DNA of 64,000 nucleotides from Aeromonas rivipollensis (GCF_037811135.1 NZ_CP149130.1:385001-449000); one strand, 5' to 3'. Counted from the stretch's first letter, positions 1 through 11,570 are shown. Translations and numbers: made by a program. Notes: generated by a model not told the origin, from the sequence alone.

Positions 1-661
<661 letters not shown>

Positions 662-787
662 TACAACACCCAAGAAGTGTTCTAAGGCTTGTAGCAAGTG
701 AACGAACTACTTACCTAATTCAGTGATAGCGACGAGGCAACAGCCAATCAGTCGTTACTCACGTCAGCTTTCCGAGATTGAAGAATT

Positions 788-906
788 TGCCTGGCGGCCA
801 TAGCGCCGTGGAACCACCTGATCCCATGCCGAACTCAGAAGTGAAACGCGGTAGCGCCGATGGTAGTGTGGCATTCGCCATGCGAGAGTAGGACACTGCC
901 AGGCAC
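788..906 (+). rRNA. rrf: 5S ribosomal RNA
   Basis: The start TGCCTGGCGGCC pairs with the end GCCAGGCA to form helix I. The internal CCATGCCGAACTCAGAAG and GCGCCGATGGTAGTGT blocks are diagnostic of gammaproteobacterial 5S rRNA. It lies about 125 nt after the 23S end with no tRNA between. The length of about 119 nt is normal. Confidence 0.97.
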
Positions 907-920
907 CCAATTAGAAGAAA

Positions 921-946
921 CCCCGCTCAATGAGCGGGGTTTTTTA
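921..946 (+). terminator. rrn operon intrinsic terminator
   Basis: Perfect stem CCCCGCTCA / TGAGCGGGG followed by a run of six T. It lies 15 nt after 5S rRNA, so this rrn operon has no distal tRNA gene. Confidence 0.93.
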
Positions 947-1289
947 TTGCCTGACGCTTCCCCAGAACCTGCCGTTGCCTGCCGAGACTTCGTCTGATTA
1001 TTCCTTGTGTTCACCAGTATCATCACCAGTTGGTGCTCATGACCTCCGGCTTCCGAGGCTTCGTATGCCGCCACACCTGGATCTGCCCTCTCACCGGTTT
1101 TCCATTTGATTCCTCACGCGGCGCTATCCTGTTGAAAGCCTGTATCTGGCCTGCAATTGGGGTTGTATCTGCATCATAACTCGGTAGAGTAAAGGGCATT
1201 CCGGGTTTGCCCATACCATGCCTTTGCTTCTCCATCTGGTATGAGAGCATCCCACCCGTTTTCATTCACCTTCAGTCAGTGGTACCGAT
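947..1289. other. Intergenic stretch after the rrn operon, no supported gene
   Basis: About 340 bp. An 80-codon minus-strand open frame (1023-1265) exists, but it has no recognisable family, low-complexity composition and no clear ribosome-binding site, so I do not call it. The promoter of the following small gene probably lies at the right end. I could not identify a convincing -35/-10 pair. Confidence 0.5.
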
Positions 1290-1607
1290 ATGGAACAAGT
1301 AAACAAGTCTACCTTCAGCGATGTGTTGGAATATGTGCGTATGTCCCGTCGTCAGAACAAGCTCAAGCGTGAAATCGCGGACAACGAGAAGAAGATCCGT
1401 GACAACCAGAAGCGGGTGCTGTTGCTCGACAACCTGAGTGACTATATCAAGCCCGGCATGAGCATCGATGAGGTGCAGGCCATCATCGCCAACATGCGCA
1501 CCGATTATGAAGAGCGTGTTGATGATCACATCATCAAGAATGCCGAGCTTTCCAAGGAGCGCAAGGAGCTGAGCACCAAGCTCAAGGGTATGAGTACCAG
1601 CAAGTAA
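1290..1607 (+). CDS. Conserved small coiled-coil protein of unknown function
   Basis: 105 residues, rich in Lys, Arg, Glu and Asp. Long heptad-like helices flank a central segment (about residues 49-70, [18 protein letters not shown]), so a helical-hairpin or coiled-coil fold is expected. There is no signal peptide, membrane segment or catalytic motif. It is a single-gene unit with its own terminator just downstream. I recall closely similar proteins in Vibrionaceae and Aeromonadaceae, sometimes labelled as chromosome-partitioning (ParA-like). Nothing here supports that label because there is no Walker motif. The start ATG gives the only full-length frame and codon use matches the neighbours. 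Function unknown. Confidence 0.8.
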   Translation: MEQVNKSTFSDVLEYVRMSRRQNKLKREIADNEKKIRDNQKRVLLLDNLSDYIKPGMSIDEVQAIIANMRTDYEERVDDHIIKNAELSKERKELSTKLKGMSTSK

Positions 1608-1627
1608 GCTTACACCGCCATTCCCGA

Positions 1628-1652
1628 ACACCGGCTTCCAGCCGGTGTTTCA
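1628..1652 (+). terminator. Intrinsic terminator of the small coiled-coil gene
   Basis: Perfect stem ACACCGGC / GCCGGTGT with a 5-nt loop, followed by a T-rich tail (TTCATTTCC). It lies 20 nt after the stop codon at 1607. Confidence 0.8.
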
Positions 1653-1821
1653 TTTCCATTCCGCAGCTCGGATCTCTCGCCGCACTGCAACAATCGGCTC
1701 CCATTTTTACAATCGCCCTGTTAACATCGCTGCAAAGCGGTCAATAGTTTTCAAGCCCTTGACTTGAAACGACTAAGCTTGATTGAAAGACAATAAATTG
1801 CGCAACCATGGTGGGGCTGAT

Positions 1822-4800
1822 ATGGGCGCATCAAAACAGACGGATTCGAACAAAGTGGCATCTCAGGATTCATCCGTACCGCATGCGGACGGGCAATATC
1901 AGCGCAAGCGTCGCCCCTGGTGGCGCTGGTTGTTCTGTTTCATCTTTTTGCTTTGCCTGGCTGCCGTGATCGCCCTGGTCGGTTATGAAATGAAGACCTC
2001 CCGATTGCAATCGCAGGAGATCTCCCGTTATGCCGCCAAGCTGACTTACGAGCTGGAACCCGGTCCCAGCAAGCAGATCACCTTCCCGGATGATGGCCCC
2101 TTCGACAAGCGACTCGGTTATGTGCTGATGCCCATGATCCAGGAGCGCCTCATCCAGCGTGGCTATCAGGTGAGCGAGCAGGTGCGTTTTTCCGATGCGC
2201 TGTACAACTACGCCAGCCATGGTTTCTTCGTCCCCTATACCGAGAAGGTACAGGCGGGGCTGACGCTGCACGACTGCCGTGCCGAGCCTTTCTATCAATA
2301 CAAGTATCCGACCCATTACTACCCTGATTTCAACTCCATTCCTCCTTTGGTCATACAGTCGCTGCTGTTTATCGAGAACCGGGAGCTGCTAAGCAACGAG
2401 CAGCCCTTGGCCAACCCGGCCGTGGACTGGCCCCGTTTTGCCAAGGCTGCACTGTCCCAGGTGGGCAAGGCGCTGGATATGCAGGATCAATCCGCCGGCG
2501 GCAGTACGCTGGCGACCCAGGTGGAGAAGTATCGTCACTCTCCTGATGGTTTGACCCTGTCCCCCACCGAGAAGATCCGCCAGATGGCTTCGGCCAGCGT
2601 GCGGGCCTATCGATTGGGGCCGGAAACCCTGGAAGCACGCAAACTGGTGGCCTGGGCCTATCTCAACTCGGTGCCGCTCTCCGCCGCCCCGGGCTATGGC
2701 GAGGTGCACGGCTTGGGGGATGGTCTCTGGGTCTGGTTCGGTGCCAATGTGGACGAGGTGAATCGCCTGCTGGATCCCGCTCGCAATCAGGATGCCACCC
2801 TGGCCGAGCAGGGGCTGGCGCTGCGTCAGGTCGTATCTCTGATGATTGCCCACCGTCGCCCCTCCTACTATCTGGCCCAGGGGCGGGAGGCGCTGTCGGC
2901 CCTGACTGACAGCTACCTGCGTCTGTTCGTGCAGGAGGGCATGATCACGCCGCCCCTGATGGAGTCGGCGCTCAAGGCCAAGCTTGCGTTCCGCGACTTC
3001 CTGCAGGCACCGGCGATCACCCGGGTCAATAACAACAAGGGGTTGCAGGTAGCGCGCACCCGCCTCAGTCGCCAGCTCGGGGTTCAGCTCTATGATCTGG
3101 ACCGCATGGATCTGACGGCTGATACGACCCTCAACATGCCGCTGCAAAATGACGTCTCCCGTTATCTGCAGCAGTTGGCGGATCCCACATTCGCCGCCCA
3201 GGTTGGGCTGTTTGGTGAGCGCCTGCTCTCGCCGGAGAAGACGGGGGACGTGAAATACAGCTTCACCCTGTTCGAGAAGACGCCGGAAGGGGTCAAGGTG
3301 CGGGTGCAGACCGACAACACGGATCAGCCGTTCGACATCAATGAGGGCAGCAAGCTGGAGCTGGGCTCTACCGCCAAGCTGCGGGTGCTGACCACCTATC
3401 TGGAGATAGTGACCGAGCTGCATGACAGCTATGGGAACATGCCGGCCGAGAGCCTGCGCAAGATAGAGGTCTCCGATCAGGACAACATCAGCCGTTGGGC
3501 CATCGGCTACCTGATGAGTGCCAAGGACAAGAGCCTGCCCGTGATGCTGGAGGCGGCGCTGGATCGCAAATACTCCGCCAGCCCCTACGAGGGCTTCTTC
3601 ACCGGCGGCGGCATGCACACCTTCAACAACTTCCGCAAGGAAGACAATGGCCGCATTCCGCCCATCCGCGACGCCTTGCGCGAATCCATCAACCTGCCCT
3701 TCGTGCGGCTGATGCGGGACATAGTGCGCTACAGCCTCTACAAGGAAGGCAATCGAGCCCAGTTGCTCAAGGATGACAAGGATCCTCGTCGTACCGAGTA
3801 TCTGGCCAAGTTTGCCGACAAGGAGGGCCAGACCTATCTGCTGCGCTTCTGGCGCAAATATCGCGGCAAGACCACGGATGAGCAGCTCGATACCTTCCTC
3901 GACGGCCTCAAGCCCAGCGCAGTGCGCCTCGCGGCCGTGCATCGCTACCTGATGCCGGAAGCGTCACAGGCCGACTTTGCCGCCTTCCTGGCGAAGCGCC
4001 TGCCGCGTAACAAGCTGAGTGACAAGCGGATCGAGCAGCTCTATATCAGTTATGGTCCTGGTAAGTATTCACTGCCGGATCAAGGCTATATCGCCCGAGT
4101 TCACCCGCTGGAGCTGTGGCTGCTCTCCTATCTCAGGGAGTTTGACAAGGCCACCTTCGCCGATGCGGTTGCGGCCAGCCGGGATGAGCGTCAGGAGGTC
4201 TACAGCTGGCTGTTCAAGACCCGCCATCGCAGCGCCCGGGATAGCCGGATCCGCACCATGCTGGAGGTCGAAGCCTTCCTCGACATCCATCAGCGCTGGG
4301 CACGCCTGGGCTATCCGTTTGATCACCTAGTTCCCTCCCTGGCGACCGCACTGGGTAGCTCGGGTGACAGGCCCGCCGCCCTGGCGGAGTTGATGGGGAT
4401 CATCCAGAACGGCGGCATGCGGGCACCGACCCTGCGGATTGAGCATCTCTCTTTTGCCAAGGACACGCCCTTCGCCACCGCGTTCGAGCCGGCCAACACC
4501 CAGGGCGTGCGGGTGATGCCCGTCGAGGTGGCCAACGCCCTGCGCAATGCCCTCTCCAAGGTGGTGGAAGGTGGTACGGCACGGCGCATCGCCGGTGCCT
4601 TTGCCTTGCAGGATGGCACAGTGCTGTCGTTGGGGGGCAAGACGGGGACGGGGGACAACAGGATCGAGACGGTCGGCCGCTACGGCAATGTCACCAGCTC
4701 GCTGGCGCGCAACCGGACAGCGACCTTTGTCTTCTACATAGGGGATGATCACTTCGGCACCCTGACGGCCTATGTGCCCGGCAGCCAGTCCGACAAGTTC

Positions 4801-4905
4801 CGCTTCACCTCGGCACTGCCGGTGCAGGTTCTCAAGGGGATGGCGCCCTTGCTGGTACCTTATCTGCAACCGGGTACTCATACCCAGTGCTTGCCGGGCA
4901 GCTGA
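1822..4905 (+). CDS. Large class A-type penicillin-binding protein with degenerate glycosyltransferase domain
   Basis: About 1027 residues. An in-frame TTG at 1783 would add 13, and the ATG at 1822 was chosen because a GGTGGGG-like site precedes it. Positions below count from the TTG. A cytoplasmic basic tail is followed by one membrane segment (about 46-67) and a periplasmic part. A GT51-like region shows IENRELL (Glu198), GGSTLATQ (about 239) and a YLN block. A transpeptidase region has all three PBP signatures: STAK (Ser529), SIN (Ser635) and KTG (Lys953). The length exceeds typical PBP1a/1b (770-850). GT51 motif 1 reads EN instead of ED, and motif 3 has Gln267 where the second catalytic Glu is expected, so glycan polymerisation is doubtful while crosslinking looks intact. 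It is monocistronic. It could be a dedicated transpeptidase or a scaffold. Confidence 0.85.
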   Translation: MGASKQTDSNKVASQDSSVPHADGQYQRKRRPWWRWLFCFIFLLCLAAVIALVGYEMKTSRLQSQEISRYAAKLTYELEPGPSKQITFPDDGPFDKRLGYVLMPMIQERLIQRGYQVSEQVRFSDALYNYASHGFFVPYTEKVQAGLTLHDCRAEPFYQYKYPTHYYPDFNSIPPLVIQSLLFIENRELLSNEQPLANPAVDWPRFAKAALSQVGKALDMQDQSAGGSTLATQVEKYRHSPDGLTLSPTEKIRQMASASVRAYRLGPETLEARKLVAWAYLNSVPLSAAPGYGEVHGLGDGLWVWFGANVDEVNRLLDPARNQDATLAEQGLALRQVVSLMIAHRRPSYYLAQGREALSALTDSYLRLFVQEGMITPPLMESALKAKLAFRDFLQAPAITRVNNNKGLQVARTRLSRQLGVQLYDLDRMDLTADTTLNMPLQNDVSRYLQQLADPTFAAQVGLFGERLLSPEKTGDVKYSFTLFEKTPEGVKVRVQTDNTDQPFDINEGSKLELGSTAKLRVLTTYLEIVTELHDSYGNMPAESLRKIEVSDQDNISRWAIGYLMSAKDKSLPVMLEAALDRKYSASPYEGFFTGGGMHTFNNFRKEDNGRIPPIRDALRESINLPFVRLMRDIVRYSLYKEGNRAQLLKDDKDPRRTEYLAKFADKEGQTYLLRFWRKYRGKTTDEQLDTFLDGLKPSAVRLAAVHRYLMPEASQADFAAFLAKRLPRNKLSDKRIEQLYISYGPGKYSLPDQGYIARVHPLELWLLSYLREFDKATFADAVAASRDERQEVYSWLFKTRHRSARDSRIRTMLEVEAFLDIHQRWARLGYPFDHLVPSLATALGSSGDRPAALAELMGIIQNGGMRAPTLRIEHLSFAKDTPFATAFEPANTQGVRVMPVEVANALRNALSKVVEGGTARRIAGAFALQDGTVLSLGGKTGTGDNRIETVGRYGNVTSSLARNRTATFVFYIGDDHFGTLTAYVPGSQSDKFRFTSALPVQVLKGMAPLLVPYLQPGTHTQCLPGS

Positions 4906-4910
4906 CGGCA

Positions 4911-4946
4911 CATGAAAAAACGGGGCCAGATTGGCCCCGTTTTCGT
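4911..4946. terminator. Bidirectional terminator between the PBP gene and darP
   Basis: Perfect stem CGGGGCCA / TGGCCCCG with a 3-nt loop, flanked by A6 on the left and T4 on the right. It can serve both converging transcription units. Confidence 0.9.
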
Positions 4947-4985
4947 TTCTGCCGCCGGCAGCGTGTTCCGCACCGGCATCATGAC

Positions 4986-5510
4986 TCACAGCAGATCTTC
5001 TATCTCGCCGCGCAGGTACTGGTACATCTCGCGATAGGCCACCGGCGGCTTGTTCAGCTCCCGCTCCTTGTTGGCGGTGCGGATCAGCTGGCGCAGCTTC
5101 TGGCGATCCAGCTCGTGGAACTGGGACATCAGTTCGTTGAGGGCGCTGTCACCCTCGGTGATCAGGCGCTCACGCCACTGCTCCAGCCGGTGCAGGCGGG
5201 CATTCACGGTGGAGTGACGCATCTTGATGATGGAGAGGGCTTCCTCGATCTGCTCTATGTCCCGGCTGCGCATCAGGCGGCCGATGAACTGCAGGTGGCG
5301 GCGGAAGGACTCGTCCTTCTTGGGCTTGAGCTTGCGGCCCAGCTCGACGGCTTCGGCCAGCTCTTCATCCAGCGGGATCCGTTCCAGCTCGCTGTGGCTC
5401 AGGGAGACGATCTCGGCCCCCAGTTTCTGCAGTGCCTCGGCGTCGCGCTTGAGCTGGCTCTTGCTGGGACCCCAATCGTCCAATTCGTTGTCGTCTTGAT
5501 ACTGACTCAT
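4986..5510 (-). CDS. darP: DarP (YjgA), 50S ribosome biogenesis factor
   Basis: 174 residues, highly charged and all-helical, as expected for the DarP/YjgA family (DUF615), which associates with late 50S precursors. The start is set at the Met of MSQYQDDNELDDWGPSKSQLKR, the conserved family beginning. A longer open frame extends upstream to 6140 but is only the antisense shadow of pmbA. It is divergent from pmbA with about 110 bp between them, the same pairing as in E. coli. The C-terminal YREMYQYLRGEI block is conserved in the family. Confidence 0.95.
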   Translation of the reverse strand: MSQYQDDNELDDWGPSKSQLKRDAEALQKLGAEIVSLSHSELERIPLDEELAEAVELGRKLKPKKDESFRRHLQFIGRLMRSRDIEQIEEALSIIKMRHSTVNARLHRLEQWRERLITEGDSALNELMSQFHELDRQKLRQLIRTANKERELNKPPVAYREMYQYLRGEIEDLL

Positions 5511-5621
5511 CGGTCTCTGATTCCTGTCATTCGCGTTGGGGGATATGTTACCAGCTTCTCCCGCTGGGCGCAGGGGTCTGATATGCTTAGCCCCTTTCCT
5601 TCCTTCATACAGATGTGAGTT

Positions 5622-6965
5622 ATGGACCAGCAAGATCAAATCCGCCAGGATCAAGCCCATCTCGAGGCGGTGGTCGCCGAGGCCCTGGAGATAGCCAAGG
5701 GGCTGGGTGCCGGGCTTGCGGAAGTTTCCATCAGCAAGCAGACAGGGCTGTCGGTGAATACCCGGGGCTGTGAGCTGGAAAGCATCGAGTTCAACAAGGA
5801 TGGGGCGCTCGGCATCGCCGTCTATCGCAATGGCTGCAAGGGATCCTCCTCGACCACGGATCTCGGCAAGCCTGCCATCCGTGCCGCCGTTGAAGCGGCC
5901 ATGGAGATTGCCCGCCACACCTCCCCCGATGAATATGCCGGCCTGGCGGATGCCGAACTGCTGGCCTGGGATGCCCCGGATCTGCAACTTTGTCACTCCA
6001 TCGAGCTGGATCCCCAGCGTGGCATCGAGCTGGCCATCGAGTGCGAGCGGCTGGCCCTGGGACGTGATGCCCGCATCAAGCACTCCGATGGCGCCAGCTT
6101 TTCCAGCCATCTGGGGGTCAAGGTCTATGGCAACAGCCATGGCTTCGTCAAAGGCTATGCGGCGTCCCGCAACTCCCTGAGTTGCGTGCTGATCGGCGAG
6201 CAGGATGGCGACATGCAGCGCGACTATGGCTACTCCTCCAGCCGCGCCCTGGATGGGCTATGGAGCCCCCAGCGCATCGCTGACGAGGCGGTGGAGCGTA
6301 CCGTCTCCCGTCTGGGGGCCCGCAAGATCAGCACCCGCCACGCCCCCGTGCTGTTTCATCCCGACACCGCCGCCGGCCTGTGGGGCCATCTGGTGATGGC
6401 TATCAGCGGCGGCAACCTCTATCGCAAGTCGAGCTTCCTGCTGGATAAACTGGGCAAGCAGATACTGCCCGAGTGGCTCAGCATTCAGGAGTTTCCACAC
6501 CTGCTGGGTGGGCTTGCCAGTACCCCCTTCGACGGTGAAGGGGTACGCACCCGCGACATGGACATAGTCCGCAACGGCGAGCTGATGAGCTGGCTGCTCA
6601 CCTCCTACTCGGCACGCAAGCTGGGGCTGACCACTACGGGTCACGCCGGTGGCATCCATAACTGGCAGGTTTCCAATACCGGCCAGGATTTCCAGGGCAT
6701 GCTCAAAGAAATGGGTACCGGCCTGCTGGTGACCGAGCTGATGGGGCAGGGGGTCAACATCGTCAATGGTGACTACTCCCGCGGCGCCGCCGGTTTCTGG
6801 GTGGAAAATGGCGAGATCCTCTATCCGGTTGAGGAGATCACCATAGCCGGCAACCTGGCCGACATGTTCAGCACCCTGGTGGCGGTGGGGAACGACGAAG
6901 ACGAGCGCTCCAGCCTCAAGACGGGCTCTGTGCTGGTCGAGCAGATGAAGCTGGCGGGGCACTAA
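5622..6965 (+). CDS. pmbA: PmbA/TldE metalloprotease subunit
   Basis: 447 residues, full length for PmbA (TldE), the partner of TldD in a heterodimeric zinc protease that processes peptides such as microcin B17 and cleaves unfolded peptides. The N-terminal half carries the swinging domain and the C-terminal half the TldD/PmbA fold. The glycine-rich [19 protein letters not shown] block and the final [13 protein letters not shown] block are family signatures. TldE lacks the metal-binding motif, which resides in TldD, and tldD is not in this window. The start ATG lies 9 nt after an AGATGTGAG stretch. Confidence 0.96.
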   Translation: MDQQDQIRQDQAHLEAVVAEALEIAKGLGAGLAEVSISKQTGLSVNTRGCELESIEFNKDGALGIAVYRNGCKGSSSTTDLGKPAIRAAVEAAMEIARHTSPDEYAGLADAELLAWDAPDLQLCHSIELDPQRGIELAIECERLALGRDARIKHSDGASFSSHLGVKVYGNSHGFVKGYAASRNSLSCVLIGEQDGDMQRDYGYSSSRALDGLWSPQRIADEAVERTVSRLGARKISTRHAPVLFHPDTAAGLWGHLVMAISGGNLYRKSSFLLDKLGKQILPEWLSIQEFPHLLGGLASTPFDGEGVRTRDMDIVRNGELMSWLLTSYSARKLGLTTTGHAGGIHNWQVSNTGQDFQGMLKEMGTGLLVTELMGQGVNIVNGDYSRGAAGFWVENGEILYPVEEITIAGNLADMFSTLVAVGNDEDERSSLKTGSVLVEQMKLAGH

Positions 6966-6985
6966 GCCGCCAGACTCCGGAAATG

Positions 6986-7021
6986 AAAAAGGCCCCCTCG
7001 CCTGGCGAGGGGGCCTTTTTA
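6986..7021. terminator. Bidirectional terminator between pmbA and murA
   Basis: A very strong stem GGCCCCCTCGCC / GGCGAGGGGGCC, preceded by A5 and followed by T5. It separates two converging genes and can act in both directions. Confidence 0.92.
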
Positions 7022-7045
7022 GTGCTCATCGGCAAGGGGCGATGA

Positions 7046-8302
<1,257 letters not shown>

Positions 8303-8318
8303 TTACTTAGATACCAAA

Positions 8319-8576
8319 TCAGGAGGGCAGTAGAAATTTACGTTCGCGCTTCCATTCGGCATCGGTAAAGGCCTTGATGGAGAGGGCGTGGATGGCGTTG
8401 CTGGCGATCTTGTCCATCAGCGGGGCATAGATGGCCTGCTGCTTCTTGACCCGGCTCATGCCGTCAAACATGTCGCCGACCGCAATCACCTGATAGTGAC
8501 TGCCGTCGCCTTTGACATGTACTTCGGACAATGGCAAAGCCTCAAGGAGTATCGCTTCAATTTCAGAGACTTGCAT
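8319..8576 (-). CDS. ibaG: BolA-family protein IbaG
   Basis: 85 residues. A BolA/IbaG-like fold with the conserved helix-strand-helix and the invariant-type His in [12 protein letters not shown]. IbaG partners with monothiol glutaredoxin in Fe-S trafficking and is linked to acid and envelope stress. Its start codon overlaps the mlaB stop by one base, implying translational coupling. Its position between mlaB and murA is conserved in Enterobacteria and Vibrio. Confidence 0.95.
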   Translation of the reverse strand: MQVSEIEAILLEALPLSEVHVKGDGSHYQVIAVGDMFDGMSRVKKQQAIYAPLMDKIASNAIHALSIKAFTDAEWKRERKFLLPS

Positions 8577-8848
8577 TATGCGTCCTCGGTGTTGGGCGGG
8601 GTGGGTTGAAACAGACTGGCCACGCCGTACAGCTTGGCCAGGGTATAAAAATCAGTGGAGGCGCCCACCAGTTGCGGCGTTGCACCCCGAGTCAGGGTGG
8701 CTTTGGCCCACTTGACCAGCAGGGCCAGGCCGGCGGAATCCAGGGTGGTGACCCCGCTCATATCGAGCGCATCATCTTGCCACCACTCGGATCGCCGTTG
8801 CCACAGGGCATTGACCTGCGATGCCTGCAGCTCACCCTGGAGTGTCAT
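8576..8848 (-). CDS. mlaB: MlaB, STAS-domain subunit of the Mla phospholipid transporter
   Basis: 90 residues. The STAS fold shows [21 protein letters not shown], including the DSAG Ser/Gly motif. MlaB stabilises the MlaFEDB inner-membrane complex by binding MlaF. The start at 8848 overlaps the mlaC stop (ATGA), and the protein has the family length from there. An upstream extension of the frame is a shadow. Confidence 0.93.
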   Translation of the reverse strand: MTLQGELQASQVNALWQRRSEWWQDDALDMSGVTTLDSAGLALLVKWAKATLTRGATPQLVGASTDFYTLAKLYGVASLFQPTPPNTEDA

Positions 8849-9480
8849 GACTTGAGCACCAGCGGCTTGGCATTGTGCTCGCGCAGCTGGGCGATCACCG
8901 CATCTATGCCGTTCTGACGAATGAGGCCACCGAGCTCGCTCTGCTTGGCTGAGAGCAGGCTGATCCCTTCGGCAACCATGTCGAAGGCCTTCCATTCACC
9001 CGTCTTGTTGTTCTTGCGCAGCTTGAACTCGAGGAAGATGTCCGGCTTGCCGGCCTCTTTCACGCTGACGTTGACGGCGGTGATGTTGCTGTCACCGGGC
9101 GCCTTGCCCGGCTGTACCTTGACGGTCTGCTTGTCGAAATGGGCCAGGGCATCGGCGTAGGAGCTCACCATGTACTCGGTGAACACCTGGACGAAGGCAT
9201 CGCGCTGGGCCGGGGTGGTCTCCTTGATCTGGTTGCCGAGCACCTTGTAGGCAGCAAAGCGGTTGTCCACATAGGGCAGCAGCTCTTCGCGGATGATCAC
9301 CCGCAGGTGATCCGGATTGCTCTTGACCTGGGACTGGTCCGCCTTCAGGCGGGCGAAGGTCTGCTGGGCAGCCTGATCCACCAGGGCATAGGGGTCGGCG
9401 GCATTGACCGCCGCCAGGGCGGAGACGGAAAACAGCATGCTGGTCATCAGACCCAGCAGCAGGGCGATCTTCTTGAACAT
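8845..9480 (-). CDS. mlaC: MlaC, periplasmic phospholipid-binding protein
   Basis: 211 residues with a cleavable signal peptide (MFKKIALLLGLMTSMLFSVSALA). It is the soluble shuttle that carries phospholipid between the outer-membrane MlaA complex and inner-membrane MlaFEDB. The IREELLPYVDNRFAAYKVLG and GKPDIFLEFKLRKN-type blocks match the Tol-Tol-Ttg2 (MlaC) family. It lies 2 nt after mlaD and overlaps mlaB by 4 nt. Confidence 0.96.
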   Translation of the reverse strand: MFKKIALLLGLMTSMLFSVSALAAVNAADPYALVDQAAQQTFARLKADQSQVKSNPDHLRVIIREELLPYVDNRFAAYKVLGNQIKETTPAQRDAFVQVFTEYMVSSYADALAHFDKQTVKVQPGKAPGDSNITAVNVSVKEAGKPDIFLEFKLRKNNKTGEWKAFDMVAEGISLLSAKQSELGGLIRQNGIDAVIAQLREHNAKPLVLKS

Positions 9481-9482
9481 GG

Positions 9483-9983
9483 TTACTCCTTGGTTGCTGG
9501 CGTATCGGTGGCCGGGGAAGACTGGCTGTAGAGGAACTTGCCAATCAGGTCTTCCAGCACTATGGCAGACTTGGTGTCTTCGATCATGTCGCCATCCTTG
9601 AGCATGTTGGTGCCCATCTCTTCATCGGTGAAACCCGGTGCCAGGCCGACATACTGCTCGCCCAGCAGCCCCGAGGTCAGGATCGAGAGGGTGCTGGTTT
9701 CGGAGAACTCGCCGGCACTCTTTTGCATCTGCAGGGAGACAATGGGCACCTGGCTCTTGGCATCCAGCGTGATGTCGCTGACTCGACCGACGACGACGCC
9801 GCCGACCTTGACCGGCGAGCGTACTTTCAGGCCGCCGATATTATCGAAATGGGCGCGCAGGGTATAGGTTTCTCCTTCCGGTTTGAAACTCAATCCCGCC
9901 ACTTGCAGTGCCAACGCCAGAATGGCTGCGATGCCAGCCAGCATGAAGGCACCGACCAGGAATTCTACTTTGCTGAACTTCAT
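9483..9983 (-). CDS. mlaD: MlaD, MCE-domain substrate-binding subunit
   Basis: 166 residues. The start MKFSKVEFLVGAFMLAGIAAIL gives an N-terminal membrane anchor (about 8-30), followed by one MCE domain (YTLRAHFDNIGGLKVRSPVKVGGVVVGRVS) and a short helical tail. MlaD forms the hexameric periplasmic ring of the Mla transporter. The open frame continues upstream to 10112 but that part is antisense-like and overlaps mlaE. The start at 9983 leaves 7 nt to mlaE. Confidence 0.95.
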   Translation of the reverse strand: MKFSKVEFLVGAFMLAGIAAILALALQVAGLSFKPEGETYTLRAHFDNIGGLKVRSPVKVGGVVVGRVSDITLDAKSQVPIVSLQMQKSAGEFSETSTLSILTSGLLGEQYVGLAPGFTDEEMGTNMLKDGDMIEDTKSAIVLEDLIGKFLYSQSSPATDTPATKE

Positions 9984-9990
9984 CTTTCCC

Positions 9991-10773
9991 TTATCCAAAC
10001 ATGACTGCGGTGAGTATAAAATCCAGACCGAGCACGGCCAGGGATGAGTGGACCACGGTACGGGTCGTCGCCTGACTGATCCCGGCCGAGGTCGGCTTGG
10101 CATCATAGCCATTGAAGAGCGCGATCCAGGTCACCACCAGGGCGAATATCACACTCTTGATGGCCCCTTGCATGATGTCGTCCTGCCAGTCGACGGAGGC
10201 CTGCATGGCAGACCAGAAGCTGCCCTCATCCACCCCCAGCCAGTCGACCCCGACCAGTTTGCCGCCGAAGATGCCGATCAGGCTGAACATGAAGGCCAGC
10301 AGCGGCATGCTGATGACCCCAGCCCAGAAGCGGGGGGCTACTACCCGGCGCAGCGGGTCCACCGCCATCATCTCCAGGCTGGAGAGCTGCTCGGTGGCCT
10401 TCATCAGGCCAATCTCGGCGGTGAGGGCCGAACCTGCACGACCGGCAAACAGCAGGGCGGTGACCACAGGACCCAACTCCCGCAGCAGGGAGAGGGAGAC
10501 CAGGGGCCCCAGACTCTGCTCGGCGCCGAAGTCCTTCAGTACGTTGTAACCCTGCAAGGAGAGCACCATGCCGATGAAGAGACCCGACACCAGTATGATG
10601 GCGACCGATTGTACTCCTACCACATAAAGCTGCTGTACCAGCAGGGGGAAGTGCTTGCGGGGCTCGGGTTTGCCCGCCAACGCGTGAAACAGCATGATGG
10701 TGGCGCGGCCGACTGCGCTGATGAAGCGCACCCCGCTCCGCCCCAGCTTGCTTATCTGACTTATGAACATCAC
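9991..10773 (-). CDS. mlaE: MlaE, permease of the Mla phospholipid transporter
   Basis: 260 residues, an MlaE/YrbE-family integral membrane permease with several hydrophobic segments. The [31 protein letters not shown] block contains the EIG motif of the coupling region. It overlaps mlaF by 4 nt, indicating translational coupling. It acts with MlaF (ATPase), MlaD and MlaB to maintain outer-membrane asymmetry. Confidence 0.97.
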   Translation of the reverse strand: MMFISQISKLGRSGVRFISAVGRATIMLFHALAGKPEPRKHFPLLVQQLYVVGVQSVAIILVSGLFIGMVLSLQGYNVLKDFGAEQSLGPLVSLSLLRELGPVVTALLFAGRAGSALTAEIGLMKATEQLSSLEMMAVDPLRRVVAPRFWAGVISMPLLAFMFSLIGIFGGKLVGVDWLGVDEGSFWSAMQASVDWQDDIMQGAIKSVIFALVVTWIALFNGYDAKPTSAGISQATTRTVVHSSLAVLGLDFILTAVMFG

Positions 10774-11570
10774 AGATCCTGTAGCAGGTCGCCTGCCGGA
10801 AAATGAAACGGAACAGGACCATCGGGCAATCCCTTGAGGAACTGCTCGACCTCGGGATTGTGCTCCTCGCGAAGTTGCTCCGGCGTGCCCTGTGCCACCA
10901 CCCTGCGGTTGGCGATGATGTAGGCGTAGTCGGCGATGCTCAGCACCTCATTCACATCGTGGGTGACGATGACGGAGGTGATGCCGAGGGCATCGTTGAG
11001 CTCCTTGATGAGCTTGACCAGCACCGCCATGGTGATGGGATCCTGGCCGACGAAGGGCTCGTCATACATGATGAGATCCGGATCCAGTGCTATGGATCTG
11101 GCCAGGGCTGCACGACGGGCCATGCCGCCGGAGAGCTCGGAGGGCATCAAGCGGGCGGCGCCACGCAGACCCACAGCCTGCAACTTCATCATGACGATGG
11201 TGTGGATCAGCTCTTCCGGCAGACCCGAGTGTTCCCGCAGCGGGAAGGCCACGTTGTCGAACACAGTCATGCCGGTGAACAGGGCGCCGCTCTGAAACAG
11301 CATGCTCATCCGCTTGCGCACTTCATACAGACGGCTGCGGGAGAGGGTGGGGATGTCTTCCCCGTCAAACAGAATATGACCGGACTCAGGCTTCAGCTGG
11401 CCACCGATCAGGCGCAGCAAGGTGGTCTTGCCGATGCCGCTGGGGCCCATGACGGCGGTGACCTTGCCACGGGGAATGGTCAGGTTGATCCTGTCGTACA
11501 GCAACCTATCTCCGTGACTGAAGGTCAGGTCGGAGATGGTGATCAGGTCATCGTTCAAACAATTGTCCAT
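10770..11570 (-). CDS. mlaF: MlaF, ATPase of the Mla phospholipid transporter
   Basis: 266 residues, an ABC ATPase. Walker A is GPSGIGKTT, the signature is [14 protein letters not shown], Walker B is DLIMYDEPF and the H-loop is VIVTHDV. It is the first gene of the minus-strand operon, and the promoter must lie in the 206-bp divergent gap with kdsD. The E. coli gene yrbG, which sits between mlaF and kdsD there, is absent. Confidence 0.97.
   Translation of the reverse strand: MDNCLNDDLITISDLTFSHGDRLLYDRINLTIPRGKVTAVMGPSGIGKTTLLRLIGGQLKPESGHILFDGEDIPTLSRSRLYEVRKRMSMLFQSGALFTGMTVFDNVAFPLREHSGLPEELIHTIVMMKLQAVGLRGAARLMPSELSGGMARRAALARSIALDPDLIMYDEPFVGQDPITMAVLVKLIKELNDALGITSVIVTHDVNEVLSIADYAYIIANRRVVAQGTPEQLREEHNPEVEQFLKGLPDGPVPFHFPAGDLLQDL

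Noticed and set aside
1023-1265. Minus-strand 80-codon open frame between rrn and the coiled-coil gene
   Set aside because: No ribosome-binding site, no family resemblance and no conserved-looking composition; it could be checked by comparison with other Aeromonas genomes.
2389-3942. Minus-strand open frame (517 codons) inside the penicillin-binding protein gene
   Set aside because: The sense strand encodes all PBP motifs; the antisense translation has no motif or start signal.
4986-6140. Extended 384-codon version of darP
   Set aside because: The extra N-terminal part is antisense to pmbA; the family start is at 5510.
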